Below, in pieces: positions 10,457-19,830 of a DNA stretch of 64,000 nucleotides. The stretch comes from Amyelois transitella (taxonomy: Eukaryota; Arthropoda; Insecta; Lepidoptera; Pyralidae): assembly GCF_032362555.1 (NCBI RefSeq), contig NC_083505.1:1203001-1267000 (forward strand), given 5' to 3'. The notes below the pieces were generated by a model that saw only the letters and a program-made list of their open reading frames with translations, had not been told where the DNA came from and made no database searches. How positions within the stretch are numbered: position 1 is the first letter of the stretch; each line of letters begins with the position of its first letter. A program made the position numbers and the translations under genes.

Positions 10457-13400
10457 TATTTCTAGTTTCTGTGTTTTGTATCGTCAGTGTTTTTGTAGTT
10501 TTAAGGCATCCGCGGAAGACCAGCGTTGTAGCTCACGCTGCGACATATGCTGAGCGGAGACCTTTTTGGTGCTTTTTTCTTTTTTTTAATATTTCATTGT
10601 CTTGTACATTATGATATGTTGGTGTTCTATTGTACATTTAAATTGCACCGAATAAACATTTTTCTTTCTTTCTTTCTTTCTTTCAAACAATAGGACCACT
10701 CCATCTCTTTCCCATGGATGACGTAAAAGGCGCCTAAGGGATAGGTTTATAAACTTAGGATTCGTTTTTAGGCGATGGGCTAGCAACCTGTCACCATTTG
10801 AATCTCAATTCTATAATTAAGCCAAATAGGCTATTCAGTCTTTTCAAGACTGTTGGCTCTGTCTACCCCGCAAGGGATATAGACGTGACCAAATGTATGT
10901 CATAAAAGGCTACTAAGGGAATAATAGCACATATATCATAAAGATATCACGGATAAGAGCATCACTACATAGTATAAAACAAAGTCGCTATTTTAGTCTG
11001 TTTGTCTGTATGCTTAAATCTTTAAAATTACGCAACGGATTTTGATGCGGTTTTTTGTAACAGTTTGAATTTTGCACCCGTGCGAAGCCGGGGCGGGTCG
11101 CTAGTTAATAATAAACTCCAACTCAACATCGTCGCGCGGTTCCCCAGGCATTACGCCTAGCCTTGCGGAAGGCCTTTCAGTCTTTTCAAGACCGTTGGCT
11201 CTGTCCACCCCTTAATGAGATATAGACGCAATTATATGTATACAAAGTATGTAAAAAATTTAGTTAGGAAATTTATCCATTCATTTATTTATTCCGAAAC
11301 CGCCGCCGAGCTTGCATGAAAAGAGTTATGAATGTGGATGAAGCGAAGGAAGTATGCAGAGATCGTGGCAAGTGGAAAGAGGTAGTCTCCGCCTACCCCT
11401 CCGGGAAAGAGGCGTGATTTTATGTATGTATGTAAATTTATCATTACAATTACCTGTCACTATTGGAATCTCAATTCTATCATTAAGCCAAACAGCTGAA
11501 TGTGGCCATTCAGTCTTTTCAAGACTGTTGGCTCTGTCTACCCCGCAAGGGATATAGACGTGACCATATGTATGTATGTTATCATAACAATTGAACCTAT
11601 GACTAACGAATACTGTCGAGTTTTAAATAAGGCATCCTTTGTGAGTCGACCTCGGCCGGCCTAGGCAGAGGCGAATAGCGGGCCTTGGACAGTGCGAGCG
11701 AGGAAAACTTATGTAACCTAACCGAACCTAGGTCAATGACGCTGGCACAATCGGTTACTTACTATAATACCTACATCATTACATTTATACAAGTTCATTC
11801 GCCGCTCAAATTGCAAAGTAAAATGTCACCAAAAATCGGATACCACAAGAAAGACTTTTATTTTCATCATTCATTTTGATAACATTTTGCTTTTAAATTA
11901 TTTTTTAGCAGACACAATTAATAAGACCACTCAATCTATTTCGACTGGATGTCATAAGAGTGCCGTGCGGTTCCCGGCACCAATAGAAAAAAGAATAGGA
12001 CCACTCCATCTCTTTTCCATGGATGTCGTAAAAGGCGACTAAGGGATAAGCATATAAACTTGTGATATACAATGTATAGCTTATGAACGTGGCTTATCAG
12101 TCTTTGAAGACTGTTGGCTCTGTCTACCGCGCAAGGGATATAGACGTCATATGCATGTATGTATGTAGGTAAAATTGGCACGGCACGGTGTAGGTAATTA
12201 TGCGATGGAAACCATTCATAAGACCAAAAAAAAAAACAAACTTACTTGATTAGTTATATCATAAACGACGATGGCGGCCTGCGCCCCTCTGTAGTACATC
12301 GGTGCTAAACTGTGATATCTGCAACACAAAATTAACGTAGTTGTAATTATCTATACTTATATTATTTGCCGTGTGGTTCCCGGCACGAATAGAAAAAAGA
12401 ATAGGAGCACTCCATCTCTTTCCCATGTATGTCGTAAAAGGCGACTAAGGGGTAGAATTATAAACTTGGGCTTCTTCTTTTAGGCGATGGGCTAGCAACC
12501 TGTCACTATTTGAAACTCAATTCCATCTTAAAGCCAAACAGCTGAACGTGGCCTATTAGTCTTTACAAGACTGTCGGCTCTGTCTACCCCGCAAGGGATA
12601 TAGACGTAATTATATGTATGTATGTATGTATAAGATGTCGTAAAAGTCGACTTACTAATAGACTTATATACCTACTTTAGGCGACGGGCTAGAGACCTGT
12701 CACTATTTGAATCTCAGTTCCATCATTAAGCCATACAGATGAACGTTTCACTCATTTCAAGATTGTTGGCACTGTTTAACCCGCAAGGGATATAGACGTG
12801 TATGTACGTGTAATGCCAACATTGACGTGTATGCCAACGCTTTTGTTTATTACTTTAACCGTTTATCAAATGTCAAGAGTTTTGATCCAATGTCAAATGT
12901 AAGAAATGTCGTGATTCATTCACACTAGGTATAAGTAGTATCGACCTCACTTCCTCACATGGTTTATATTGCGTCGCACGTGTATGTATGTATGTCTGTG
13001 TCAATATATTCCGTTATCTAATCTTATTGTCTTGTAAATATGTATATTGTATGATAAAGGGATTCAATACTTTCTTCTTAAATGTGAATGTATATACATA
13101 TGTATTTACATTATATTTTATTTAGTGAATTCGTCGTACTTAAATCTCTATAAATGTTTGTTTGTTTGTTTGTAATATCTTTATTGCATAGAAATTTACA
13201 CAGTAACAAGAAAATAGTATATAGTTATAAAAGAAACAAATCACTTGCAATGGCGGACTTATCCCACGAAGGGATCTCTTCCAGTCAACCGGCAATGTAT
13301 TTCCAAAGCCTAAGCTATATTCTAATTTAACTCCGTTCAGTAGTTTTTGCATGAAATAGTAACGAACACAAATCATCATAAACTTTCGGATCTATAATAT

Positions 13401-16400
13401 CACTACATAGTATAAAACAAAGTCTCTATTTTAGTCTGTTTGTCTGTATGCTTAAATCTTTTAAATTACGCAACGGATTTTGATGCGGTTTTTTGTAACA
13501 AGTAGAGTGATTCAAGAGGAAGGTTTTTATGTATATTTTTTTCCGAATTTTGCACCCGTGCGAAGCCGGGGCGGGTCGCTAGTTAGTACATAATTTCAAT
13601 GATACAAAAAATGTCGTTCAGTCAATGTGTAAAAATTTATTCAGACAAAATTGATAAATTTCAGAGATACGTCCTTTATACCCCACTTGGGTCAAGTTAA
13701 ATACAGGACTCTGCAAGTTATATTTTCTAGGTGGGCCTACAGTAGGTGCATTTGATTTTCATCCTACGGTTATAATGTAAATGATTTACTTATCGGTAAA
13801 TATAAATAAACATATTATTATAATGCTTCATGTGACGCTGCCATTGAACTAGGAGATTATAAATATTAAGTTGGCAGAAAGAGATAATAAAAAAAACTGC
13901 ATGTTTGAAACCTTTTTTTCTTTGTTATGCCATTTAATATATATAAATAAATATAGGTATATACGGGACAAATTACACGGATTGAGTTAGCCTCGAAGTA
14001 AGTTCGAGACTTGCGTTACGAGATACTAACTCAACGATATTTTATAATAAATACTTATATAGATAAACATCCAAGACCCAGGCCAATTAGAAAAAGTTCT
14101 TTTCTCATCATGCCCTGGCCGGGATTCGAACCCGGGACCTCCAGTGTCACAGACAAGCGTACTACCGCTGAGCCACAGAAGCCGTCAAACCATTGTGACT
14201 GACGTTTAAGAAATGATTCTTTTGTAAAATGGCGATGGAAAATCAATCTTTTTCTCTTGTTCGTTGAAATACATACTTATAATCACGTCTATATCTCTTA
14301 CTGGGTAGACAGAGCCAACAGTCTTCAAAAGACTGAGAGACCGCGTTCAGCAGTATGTCTTGAAGATGGAATTGAAATTCAAATAATGACATGTTACTAG
14401 CCCGTCGCGTACAAGAATCCCATGTTCACTCAGTTGTCGTCTCCTTAGTCGACTAAGGGAATAAGCACTCTCATCTAGTGCAACCAGTGTAAACCAAGCT
14501 GGGTTAGATACCGTTGTGACAACGTCTCAGAGAGGTCAGACAGCGTTTGCATAAACATCGAATTACATACAAACATACATATGGTCACGTCTACATCCCT
14601 TGCGGGGTAGACAGATCCAACAGTCTTGAAAAGACTAAATGACCACGTTCAGCTATTTGGCTTAATGATAGAATTGAGATTCAAATAGTAACAGGTTGCT
14701 TAGCCATCGCCTATAAAAGAATCCCAAGTTTGTAAGCCTATCCCTTAGTCCCTTATTGGTCCTATTCTTTTTTGTATTGGTGCCGGGAACTACACAACCA
14801 AACATCGAATTGTACGGAAATTATTAACAAATGTGACCTTTTTTTATTTATTCCATGAGTAACAGTACATAGTAAGAATAGAGAGAGAGAGAGAAAGAGA
14901 CTACACCTTTCACTTGCCACGATCCCCGCATACTTCTTTCGCTTCATTCATAAACATTCATAACTCTCTGCATGCAAGGTTTCAGGTACTCTTGACCTGA
15001 TGATGATGATATAGCCAGAACGTTTTTAAATACAAATTATTTGAAAAAATACCGGTACTGCATTAGTATTTGTGTACTATTGATTCCGTTACCGGTACAA
15101 AGTACCGAGTGTAGGATTCCCGCTAAGGAGGGGAAAGCGCGTTAGTGTCCACTTCAACATTAGTAATCTTTACTAATTATATTGATTACGTTCGTTTACT
15201 AATTAATTAATGTACAAATATAATTTGTCGTAACTAGTTTTGTGATTGCGCAAGTATCATAAACAAATTATAGTAAATTAGATTAGATTGAGAATCATAG
15301 ATATTCTTTGTATTTTTTTTTGTCATTATTGTATTTTACGTAACTTTCATTAATAAATTATAGTAAATGAGCAGCGGAGAAAGTCCCCTTTGTTTAGACG
15401 TGAAATAGGGACAAACAAACTTCCAAATTTTTAATATGACAGCCTCTGTGGCGCAGAGGTAGTGGGTTCGAATCCCGGTCAGGGCATGATGAGAAACGAA
15501 CTTTCTTTGATTGGCCTGGGTCTTGGATGTTTATTTGAATCTCAATTCTATCTTAAAGCCAAATAGCTGAACGTTGCCTATCAGTCTTTACAAGACTGTT
15601 GGCTCTGTCTACCCCGCAAGGGCTATAGACGTGATTATATGTTGTACGTTGATTATAGATACCAATAAACCATGCAGATTCTATGTATGTCAGGGTCGTT
15701 CATAGTTTGTTTAAGGTTCAAGATTATTGCCACGTCAGTGAGCTATTTGCGTAGACAGTGTATTAAATCATATTCAGTTTCTAAGTTAACATAGAACACA
15801 ACATGTCTGGAGGGGGTTTAGCACTGGTCGGGCTTCCTATTAAGAATGGAAGTTGATTACGTCACGTGGAACGTTAATGAGAGATTTATTCCCAATCTCA
15901 ATTAAGTTATTTTAATACATACATACATATAATCACGTCTATATCCCTTGCGGGGTAGTTCAGTAATTTAGCTTTAAGATAGAATTGAAATTCAAACAGA
16001 GACAGGTTGTTAGCCCATCGCCTAAAAGAAGAATGCCAAGTTTATAGGACTACACCTCAGTGGCCTTTTACGACGTCCATGGGAAAGATATGGAATGGTC
16101 CTATTCTTTTTTCTGAACCGTGTGATTCCCGACACCGACACAATAGAAAAAGTTATATTAATAACTAGGTATCGCCAGCCAACAACAACAACAAAAAACA
16201 AACAACCTCTTCAGCTTTATAATATTAGTATAGATAAAGAATAGGTCACGACCAAATAGTTCTTACTATGAATAAAAAAAAAAAATAGTCTCACCTCTCC
16301 TGCCCCGCTGTATCCCATATCTCGAACTTCACAGTGGTGTCATCAAGGCAGACGGTCTGAGTAAGGAACGCCGCCCCGATCGTGCTCTCCTGGTACTCGT

Positions 16401-16542
16401 GGAACTGGCCCTTGACGAACCGGAGTACCAGCGAGGACTTGCCCACCGCGGACTCGCCGAGCAGCACCAGCTTGAACTGGCACACTTTGGTCTGGGGCGC
16501 GCCGTTTGGCCGCTGAACAGCGCCGCTCCTGTTTGTTGCCAT
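4364..16542 (-). CDS. Rab5: Rab5 small GTPase (4 coding exons)
   Basis: Rab5 is a Ras-superfamily GTPase that controls early-endosome fusion and endocytic traffic. Coding exons on the minus strand are 16295-16542, 12246-12318, 6124-6340 and 4364-4464. All have AG/GT borders and compatible phases, giving 212 residues (usual length about 215). Visible motifs are the P-loop GESAVGKS (residues 29-36), switch I with STIG (53-56), WDTAGQE (76-82), GNKSD (134-138), ETSAK (163-167) and a C-terminal GGCCK, whose cysteines are the expected geranylgeranyl sites. The ATG at 16542 lies three bases inside its exon, right after an acceptor, so a non-coding 5' exon must exist further upstream. The last exon encodes a Gly/Ala-rich hypervariable tail and is very GC-rich. 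Introns are crowded with SINEs. Intron 3 begins with tandem copies of part of exon 3. Identification is very secure; the transcript ends are not. Confidence 0.96.
4505..4769 (-). mobile_element. Lepidopteran SINE copy (TATG tail)
   Basis: Full-length inverted copy from the catacatacatac tail to gccgggaaccacacggca. It lies in Rab5 intron 3 about 40 bases upstream of the last coding exon, facing a plus-strand copy at 4859. Confidence 0.85.
4859..5094 (+). mobile_element. Lepidopteran SINE copy (TATG tail)
   Basis: Near full-length copy from ccgtgtggttcccggcacc to tatgtatgtatgta. With the copy at 4505-4769 it forms an inverted pair separated by about 90 bases. Confidence 0.85.
5198..5344 (-). 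repeat. Degenerate edge of the Rab5 exon-3 array joined to a dispersed repeat
   Basis: Positions about 5262-5344 contain further shortened copies of the array, including the sequence around the VEFEEAQ segment and two more copies of the taccaaaatagtag junction motif. Positions about 5200-5235 match, in inverted orientation, a dispersed lepidopteran repeat that also occurs near 8400 and 27160 (ggtcagatgg next to gtcgcttcgt). Confidence 0.6.
5345..6100 (-). repeat. 252-bp tandem array of a partial Rab5 exon 3 copy with donor site
   Basis: Three units of exactly 252 bp (5345-5596, 5597-5848, 5849-6100) abut the genuine exon 3 region, whose own copy starts at 6101. By eye the three units are identical. 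Read on the minus strand, each unit holds a short exon-3 piece (around the [12 protein letters not shown] coding segment), a junction motif ctaccaaaatagtag, then a longer piece running to the exon end and an intact GTGAGT donor. Copied exon ends fall at 5368, 5620 and 5872, matching the real one at 6124. The genuine exon differs from the copies at a few bases. A more degenerate remnant continues to about 5262. The near-perfect identity means either a very recent expansion or an assembly effect. Confidence 0.93.
6396..6639 (+). mobile_element. Lepidopteran SINE copy (TATG tail)
   Basis: Head gccgtgtggttcccggcac and tail tatgtatgtatgtatg are both present. It lies about 55 bases upstream of Rab5 exon 3. 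Confidence 0.85.
6974..7098 (-). mobile_element. Truncated SINE copy (TATG-tail family)
   Basis: It keeps the central segment (agccaacagtctt... to ...cctaaaaggagaatcccaag) in inverted orientation. Both ends are missing. Confidence 0.75.
7209..7450 (+). mobile_element. Lepidopteran SINE copy (TATG tail)
   Basis: Starts tgccgtgtggctcccggcacc and ends gacgtgaccatatgtatgt. A short internal deletion removes the gggctagcaacc segment. Confidence 0.85.
7576..7846 (-). mobile_element. Lep1-type Helitron, near complete
   Basis: On the minus strand it begins near atctatattaatatactatt then ataaagctgaagag, and ends in ...gcacagctagt (CTAGT at 7576-7580). The AT-rich start and the CTAGT end with no inverted repeats fit non-autonomous Helitrons known as Lep1. 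Confidence 0.7.
7861..8060 (-). repeat. Unclassified dispersed repeat
   Basis: The segment ccgaaagggtaccccctcag plus cataatgctggctg recurs near 3825-3860 (ccgaaagggtactcagcataatgctggctg). It is probably a retroposon 3' end; the family is not recognised. Confidence 0.45.
8061..8296 (+). mobile_element. tRNA-derived SINE, full length
   Basis: The head has an A-box-like tggcgtagtggtaa and a B-box ggttcgaatcc, as in tRNA-derived SINEs. The body continues through aacgaactttctctgattgg to the end shared by other copies (taactcaatctgtgtaat). It is not a tRNA gene: the body does not close into a cloverleaf. Confidence 0.8.
8304..8470 (+). mobile_element. Second dispersed SINE-like family
   Basis: The text ggctttagtcccggttgcat plus cctcaccgttctagagagga recurs at 26805, and inverted at about 61890. 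The downstream part (gactcccatctgacctcctc) recurs at 27165 and, inverted, at 5210. Confidence 0.65.
8724..8985 (-). mobile_element. Lep1-type Helitron, near complete
   Basis: Inverted copy closely matching 7576-7846, from atctatactattattataa to gcgggcacagct. The terminal CTAGT is lost. Confidence 0.65.
9015..9152 (-). mobile_element. Truncated SINE copy (TATG-tail family)
   Basis: Tail end (acatacatatagtcacgtct) to the centre (gtctaaaagaagaatccgaag) in inverted orientation. Confidence 0.75.
9510..10275 (+). pseudogene. LINE reverse transcriptase C-terminal fragment
   Basis: An open frame of about 255 codons encodes the thumb and C-terminal part of a non-LTR retrotransposon reverse transcriptase, with [17 protein letters not shown], a KLNYADVV-like segment and [14 protein letters not shown](P)PIR. 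The catalytic FADD/YADD part is missing, so the copy is 5'-truncated and cannot move itself. The frame runs to a TAA at about 10275, so the truncation looks recent. Confidence 0.8.
10276..10684 (+). mobile_element. LINE 3' UTR with 55-A tract and (TTTC)n tail
   Basis: An uninterrupted run of 55 A bases lies at 10397-10451. It is followed by a GC-richer block containing ggcatccgcggaagaccagc and by caccgaataaacatttttc with TTTC repeats. The tract may mark the end of a first element with a second one attached, or be internal to one 3' UTR. Confidence 0.65.
10963..11105 (+). mobile_element. Helitron-like element ending CTAGT (family 2)
   Basis: It starts near cactacatagtataaaacaaag and ends tgcgaagccggggcgggtcg then ctagt. 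It shares almost all of this with 13400-13583. It has no terminal inverted repeats. Confidence 0.65.
11176..11245 (+). mobile_element. 3' fragment of the TATG-tail SINE
   Basis: Short remnant from ttcagtcttttcaagaccgt to agatatagacgcaattatat. Confidence 0.55.
11310..11434 (+). mobile_element. 3' end of a LINE with (TATG)n tail
   Basis: The last codons of a reverse transcriptase reading frame are visible ([20 protein letters not shown] then PSGKEA stop), followed directly by ttttatgtatgtatgtaa. The tail equals that of the abundant SINE. A second copy lies at 14885-14990 (minus) and a 60-bp one at 43672-43731. Confidence 0.7.
11450..11579 (+). mobile_element. 3' half of the TATG-tail SINE
   Basis: Runs from acctgtcactattggaatct to gaccatatgtatgtatgt; the 5' half is missing. 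Confidence 0.75.
11866..12168 (+). mobile_element. SINE in a flank shared with 9386-9507
   Basis: The SINE begins at 11961 (tgccgtgcggttcccggcacc). The preceding 95 bases (ttttagcagacacaattaat and neighbours) match 9386-9477 with few differences. It is the uninterrupted counterpart of the split SINE. Confidence 0.75.
12368..12630 (+). mobile_element. Lepidopteran SINE copy (TATG tail)
   Basis: Full length from tgccgtgtggttcccggcac to tatatgtatgtatgtatgta. It begins only about 50 bases from Rab5 exon 2. Confidence 0.85.
12633..12812 (+). mobile_element. Second, 5'-truncated SINE copy in tandem
   Basis: Begins in the gatgtcgtaaaag segment directly after the preceding copy's tail and ends gggatatagacgtgtatgta. 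Confidence 0.7.
13400..13583 (+). mobile_element. Helitron-like element ending CTAGT (family 2)
   Basis: Second copy of the element at 10963, with about 40 extra bases (caagtagagtgattcaagag region) before the shared end gaagccggggcgggtcgcta plus gt. Confidence 0.65.
13952..14190 (-). mobile_element. tRNA-derived SINE, full length
   Basis: Inverted copy running from atacgggacaaattacacgg to the tRNA-like head, with B-box complement gggattcgaaccc and A-box region cgctgagccacagaagccgtc. Confidence 0.8.
14268..14475 (-). mobile_element. Decayed SINE copy (TATG-tail family)
   Basis: Inverted copy with many substitutions, from aatcacgtctatatctctta to ttagtcgactaaggga. Confidence 0.65.
14565..14803 (-). 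mobile_element. Lepidopteran SINE copy (TATG tail)
   Basis: Inverted copy, from tacatacaaacatacatatg to gtgccgggaactacac. Confidence 0.8.
14885..14990 (-). mobile_element. LINE 3' coding-end fragment
   Basis: The complement repeats the RDRGKW-type end seen at 11310-11434 (cacttgccacgatccccgca, acttctttcgcttcattcat). The TATG tail is absent. Confidence 0.6.
15437..15643 (+). mobile_element. Chimeric SINE: tRNA-type head on a TATG-tail SINE 3' half
   Basis: 15437-15532 is the tRNA-derived head with an internal deletion removing the anticodon side. At gatgttta/tttgaatctc it passes directly into the 3' half of the abundant SINE, which ends ggctatagacgtgattatat. Confidence 0.65.
15917..16145 (-). 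mobile_element. Lepidopteran SINE copy (TATG tail)
   Basis: Inverted copy from tacatacatacatataatca to gtgattcccgacacc, moderately diverged and lacking the central palindromic segment. Confidence 0.75.
16195..16240 (-). mobile_element. Lep1-type Helitron 5' remnant
   Basis: Contains ctcttcagctttataatatt then agtatagat, the inverted start of the Lep1 copies. Confidence 0.5.
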
Positions 16543-16599
16543 CACCTGTGTAAAAAAAAAAAATTAAAAAAAAATATAGATTTTGGCGCGAACATAGAC

Positions 16600-18450
16600 T
16601 TAGAATGAAAAGGTTCTTTTTGGCAACATCTATGGCCGCGAAATACGCAAAATCCCCGTAAATTCCAGAAGGCGAATGAGGGATCTGTATTTTCCATGAA
16701 GACCTAAAGACCCTGTACTTAAAATAACACTTTTACCTAATCAGCTCATAATTGTTCGTAAAATAGTGATTGTTGATGCAAGAAAATAATAAATCAAGAA
16801 GATGGCTACCAACAGGAAGTCAAACCAAAAATAGACTTTTCATAATACATTACCTACCAACATACTGTTTTGCCATTACATTGTGCCATTTCAAACATAA
16901 CAAGTATGAGTGTTTACATAAAAAATAAAATAAAATAAATAAAAATTAGTTTATTTCTTTTACAACAAAGTGTACAATGATACATTGTTAGGACTCTCTT
17001 GTAAGCAAATAATGCTTGTGTCAGAGAAAAATACATAATGGGTATTTTTTTTTTTCTGTAAACTTGACAAATCCAAGTCAATTGTTTTGATAAAAATTGT
17101 TTTTCATGTGAAAACAATAGAATATTATACCATAGAGGAAAAAAATATTTGCAATTCCAAAAAAAAAATTTTTTGGATATCTTTAGAGATCTTTTTTATA
17201 TTTACTGAAAGATAGATAAGAAAATAAGTTAATATGTTACCCTTTTACCATGCCTATAGGAGTGCAAAAGAAAAGAATGAACGATGACATGTGTGGTTCA
17301 GCAGCTATATGAGTTGGTGTGGCAAAGGACAGAAAAATTTGGCATAGACAAATGCACATGTTTTTTTTCATTGTGCTATAAAGTTTTAAATAAATAAATA
17401 AATATTATGTCAATGGCTATTAAAAAAAATCAAACTGAATAAACTTACGAAGATTAAAGTCATATGTTGAATTGATAGATATAGTGACCTTGCAAATATG
17501 TTTATCTAGTGACCAAGAAGCATATTATTCCAATTATAGTATGACTCACACATTCCTATGATAGAAAAAGATAAATATAAAAGAAAAATATTATACTTGT
17601 GAATGTTGTCTAAAGCTGAAGCAATTTTGATGAAATTTTGTATGATTACACATAAGCTAGCTATAAAGCAGCGTTCTAGGATTCATACCCATTGGAATTT
17701 TGGGATGGGAAGTTGACATAAGACAGGTTGCTTGAAGGACATGCTGTAGAGTGGCAGGCGAAAGACAGGAATGGAAAAGTTTGGTTGAAGCCTTTGCCGA
17801 CTGAACGAAAGTTTTATTTGTAAAACTGACAGGCAAACAGATTGTCAGAAGAATATATGCAAAATACAGATTACAGAATGAAGTTTAAAGAATTGTATGT
17901 AATGTAATATGAATAAAGTGTTATTTATTTATATAAGGCAGAGAGGTAAGGATATCAATAGGTTGATAAAGCATGTCGTTTGTTCAGAAGAAGTAAGGCA
18001 TTCAAACAATGTGGTATTTTCTGTTCACAAAGGCTAACATATTGAAAATACCATGTGTTACTGTCAACTCCAAGGTTTTAAGGCTTTATAGAGATTTATG
18101 CTAAGAATTTAACTTTTTATATTTATTTACAACTACACAACTTTACTGAAATGTCATATGTGACCATATAACATTTCAGTAAAGTTGTGCTATCATACAC
18201 TTTTTAGTCAATTTCCAAAAAGAAGCATTTTAATAAAATGAAAGTCTTACCAACGAAAGCTTGAACTATGTTGTCTATGAATATTATTATATTCAATAAA
18301 AATGCACAAAAAAAAATATTTACTTGATTTTACTACAATGAAAAAAAGTGCTCATGTTTTTCTCACAGCTGATTGAACAACAATGACTTTAAGATTTGAA
18401 GTTCAGCTCAAACAGGAAGTTATTAATGCTTCACTGCTCCTCAAACTCAC
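16600..18450. other. Rab5 leader intron, decayed LINE remnants
   Basis: AT-rich with poly-A and poly-T runs. Around 17270-17350 and 17720-17890 short plus-strand frames resemble LINE reverse-transcriptase C-termini (AKDRKIWHRQM; AGERQEWKSLVEAF). A long perfect hairpin lies at 18136-18189. No host exon is supported. Confidence 0.45.
18136..18189. repeat. Perfect 19-bp inverted repeat, hairpin-forming
   Basis: cacaactttactgaaatgt at 18136-18154 is followed 16 bases later by its exact reverse complement at 18171-18189. The spacer itself can pair (atatg with catat), leaving a 4-base loop. Confidence 0.9.
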
Positions 18451-18700
18451 CTCTTAGCAATCCACCAACGACACAATTTCACCACAAAAAGGGCCAACAA
18501 TTCACTTTCTATCCAGAAAATATATTAAGCACTACACAAAGATAACCTTCATATGGGAGCTAAACAAAAGCAACTAATTAAGACTCACTCCAAACGGTAA
18601 ACAAGAGCATGTTATCTGTCCGTGGCTATCGTCGCGACATCACAAAGAAACAACGTATTCAGGGGGCACTTATCTCGACCAATTTCACATTAACGTGCAA
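18451..18700 (-). other. Rab5: Candidate non-coding 5' exon of Rab5
   Basis: Rab5's first coding exon starts with an acceptor three bases before the ATG, so a leader exon is required. The nearest strong minus-strand donor upstream is at 18450/18451, reading GCTAAGAG|GTGAGT. The upstream end is unknown; the right boundary given is only a placeholder. Inference from splice signals alone. Confidence 0.35.
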
Positions 18701-19830
18701 CTACCATTTCTTGATTAATTTCCCTTTAGCAAACGTGTCTCTAGACGTGATGACTAACAGTATCTGCCCTATCAGTGCGTTTCCTTCATATTTGACCATG
18801 CAATTTTATTCAATAGACGCCCTCCTCCGAATCAGCTGGAGGTCCTAAAAGCCTTTGGAAAAAGAATTTCCGTGATACGTTATTATGCTACAGTAGGATG
18901 CGAACTTCTTGTGCCAAAAACGGTGCAATTATGATCTCAAACACGACATTATACGATAAAATGACGCATTTACTGGATTATATTGGATATGAAAGACGTA
19001 CCCTCCCTGTTATTATTTCGCCGATGTACACTTTTCCTCGGGCGATAAATCCTCACGAGGTCGCCGTAATGCCGAAAATTTCATGAATTACACTCCTAAA
19101 TTGTGAAAAACATCGATTTTTACACAGCAAATTAGAAAATGTATCACTGAAATGAGAAATTACCACGAACAAACATGGAAGCGAGAGAGCGAACGAACGA
19201 GACGTTTCACAAATATTGTCTATGGTTAACTTACATACGTCACTTTTAAAAACTTGTCTATGTCTTGTCTATGAAACAGGTCTATGAGAAGAGTGCACGA
19301 AAAGCATTCAGTCTTAATGGAACTGCTACCTACCATATCAAACGTCTCGAATCTAAGGGCAAGCACAATCTATTCAACTCGTCCTTTGTATTTGTATTTA
19401 TTTCTCGAAATCATATAAAAATTACAATGATTAGATATTAACGGCTTAATAACTGCCCTGACGATAATAAAAAAGATTTGTGGTTTTATTCGTCTAGTTG
19501 TTTCTGAATCTTTATTCCAATCTGTTTGAATTTTCGGAGCTTAAGCCGAAAATTTTTCTTTTTACGAGTTTTATTGCATTTATATTTCTATGTATCTGTG
19601 TATAGGCTCCTAAACACTATTTTATGTTGTCAAATATTCAATTGATGGTGACAGGGTGACACTGACATTTGAAGTTGAACTGACTTACGTTTCCTGTGGC
19701 TGCGGGTTCGGTTGCACTAAGTTGAAATTTTACTTGAAACTACATTTCCATCAAATACAAATTTCTTTTCCTCTGCTGTTCGTTACCATCATCAGCCAAC
19801 TTTACGGGTCTGTATTAAAAATAACTTAAA
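18700..19830. promoter_or_regulatory. Gap between Rab5 and UTP23, probable divergent promoters
   Basis: Rab5 is transcribed leftward and UTP23 rightward from this repeat-free stretch. No coding sequence is recognised. Small frames at 18609-18848 and 18898-19086 carry no motif. The spacing suggests separate or divergent promoters, by position only. Confidence 0.35.

Larger units (their letters stand above)
9478..10905 (+). mobile_element. SINE split by a LINE insertion
   Basis: The SINE head (tgccgtgtggttcccggcacc, 9478-9508) stops abruptly and its continuation (aataggaccactccatctc) resumes at 10688 and runs to about 10905. The 1.17 kb between is LINE-derived sequence. A nearby paralogous stretch (11866-12168) has the same flank and an uninterrupted SINE. 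Confidence 0.8.
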
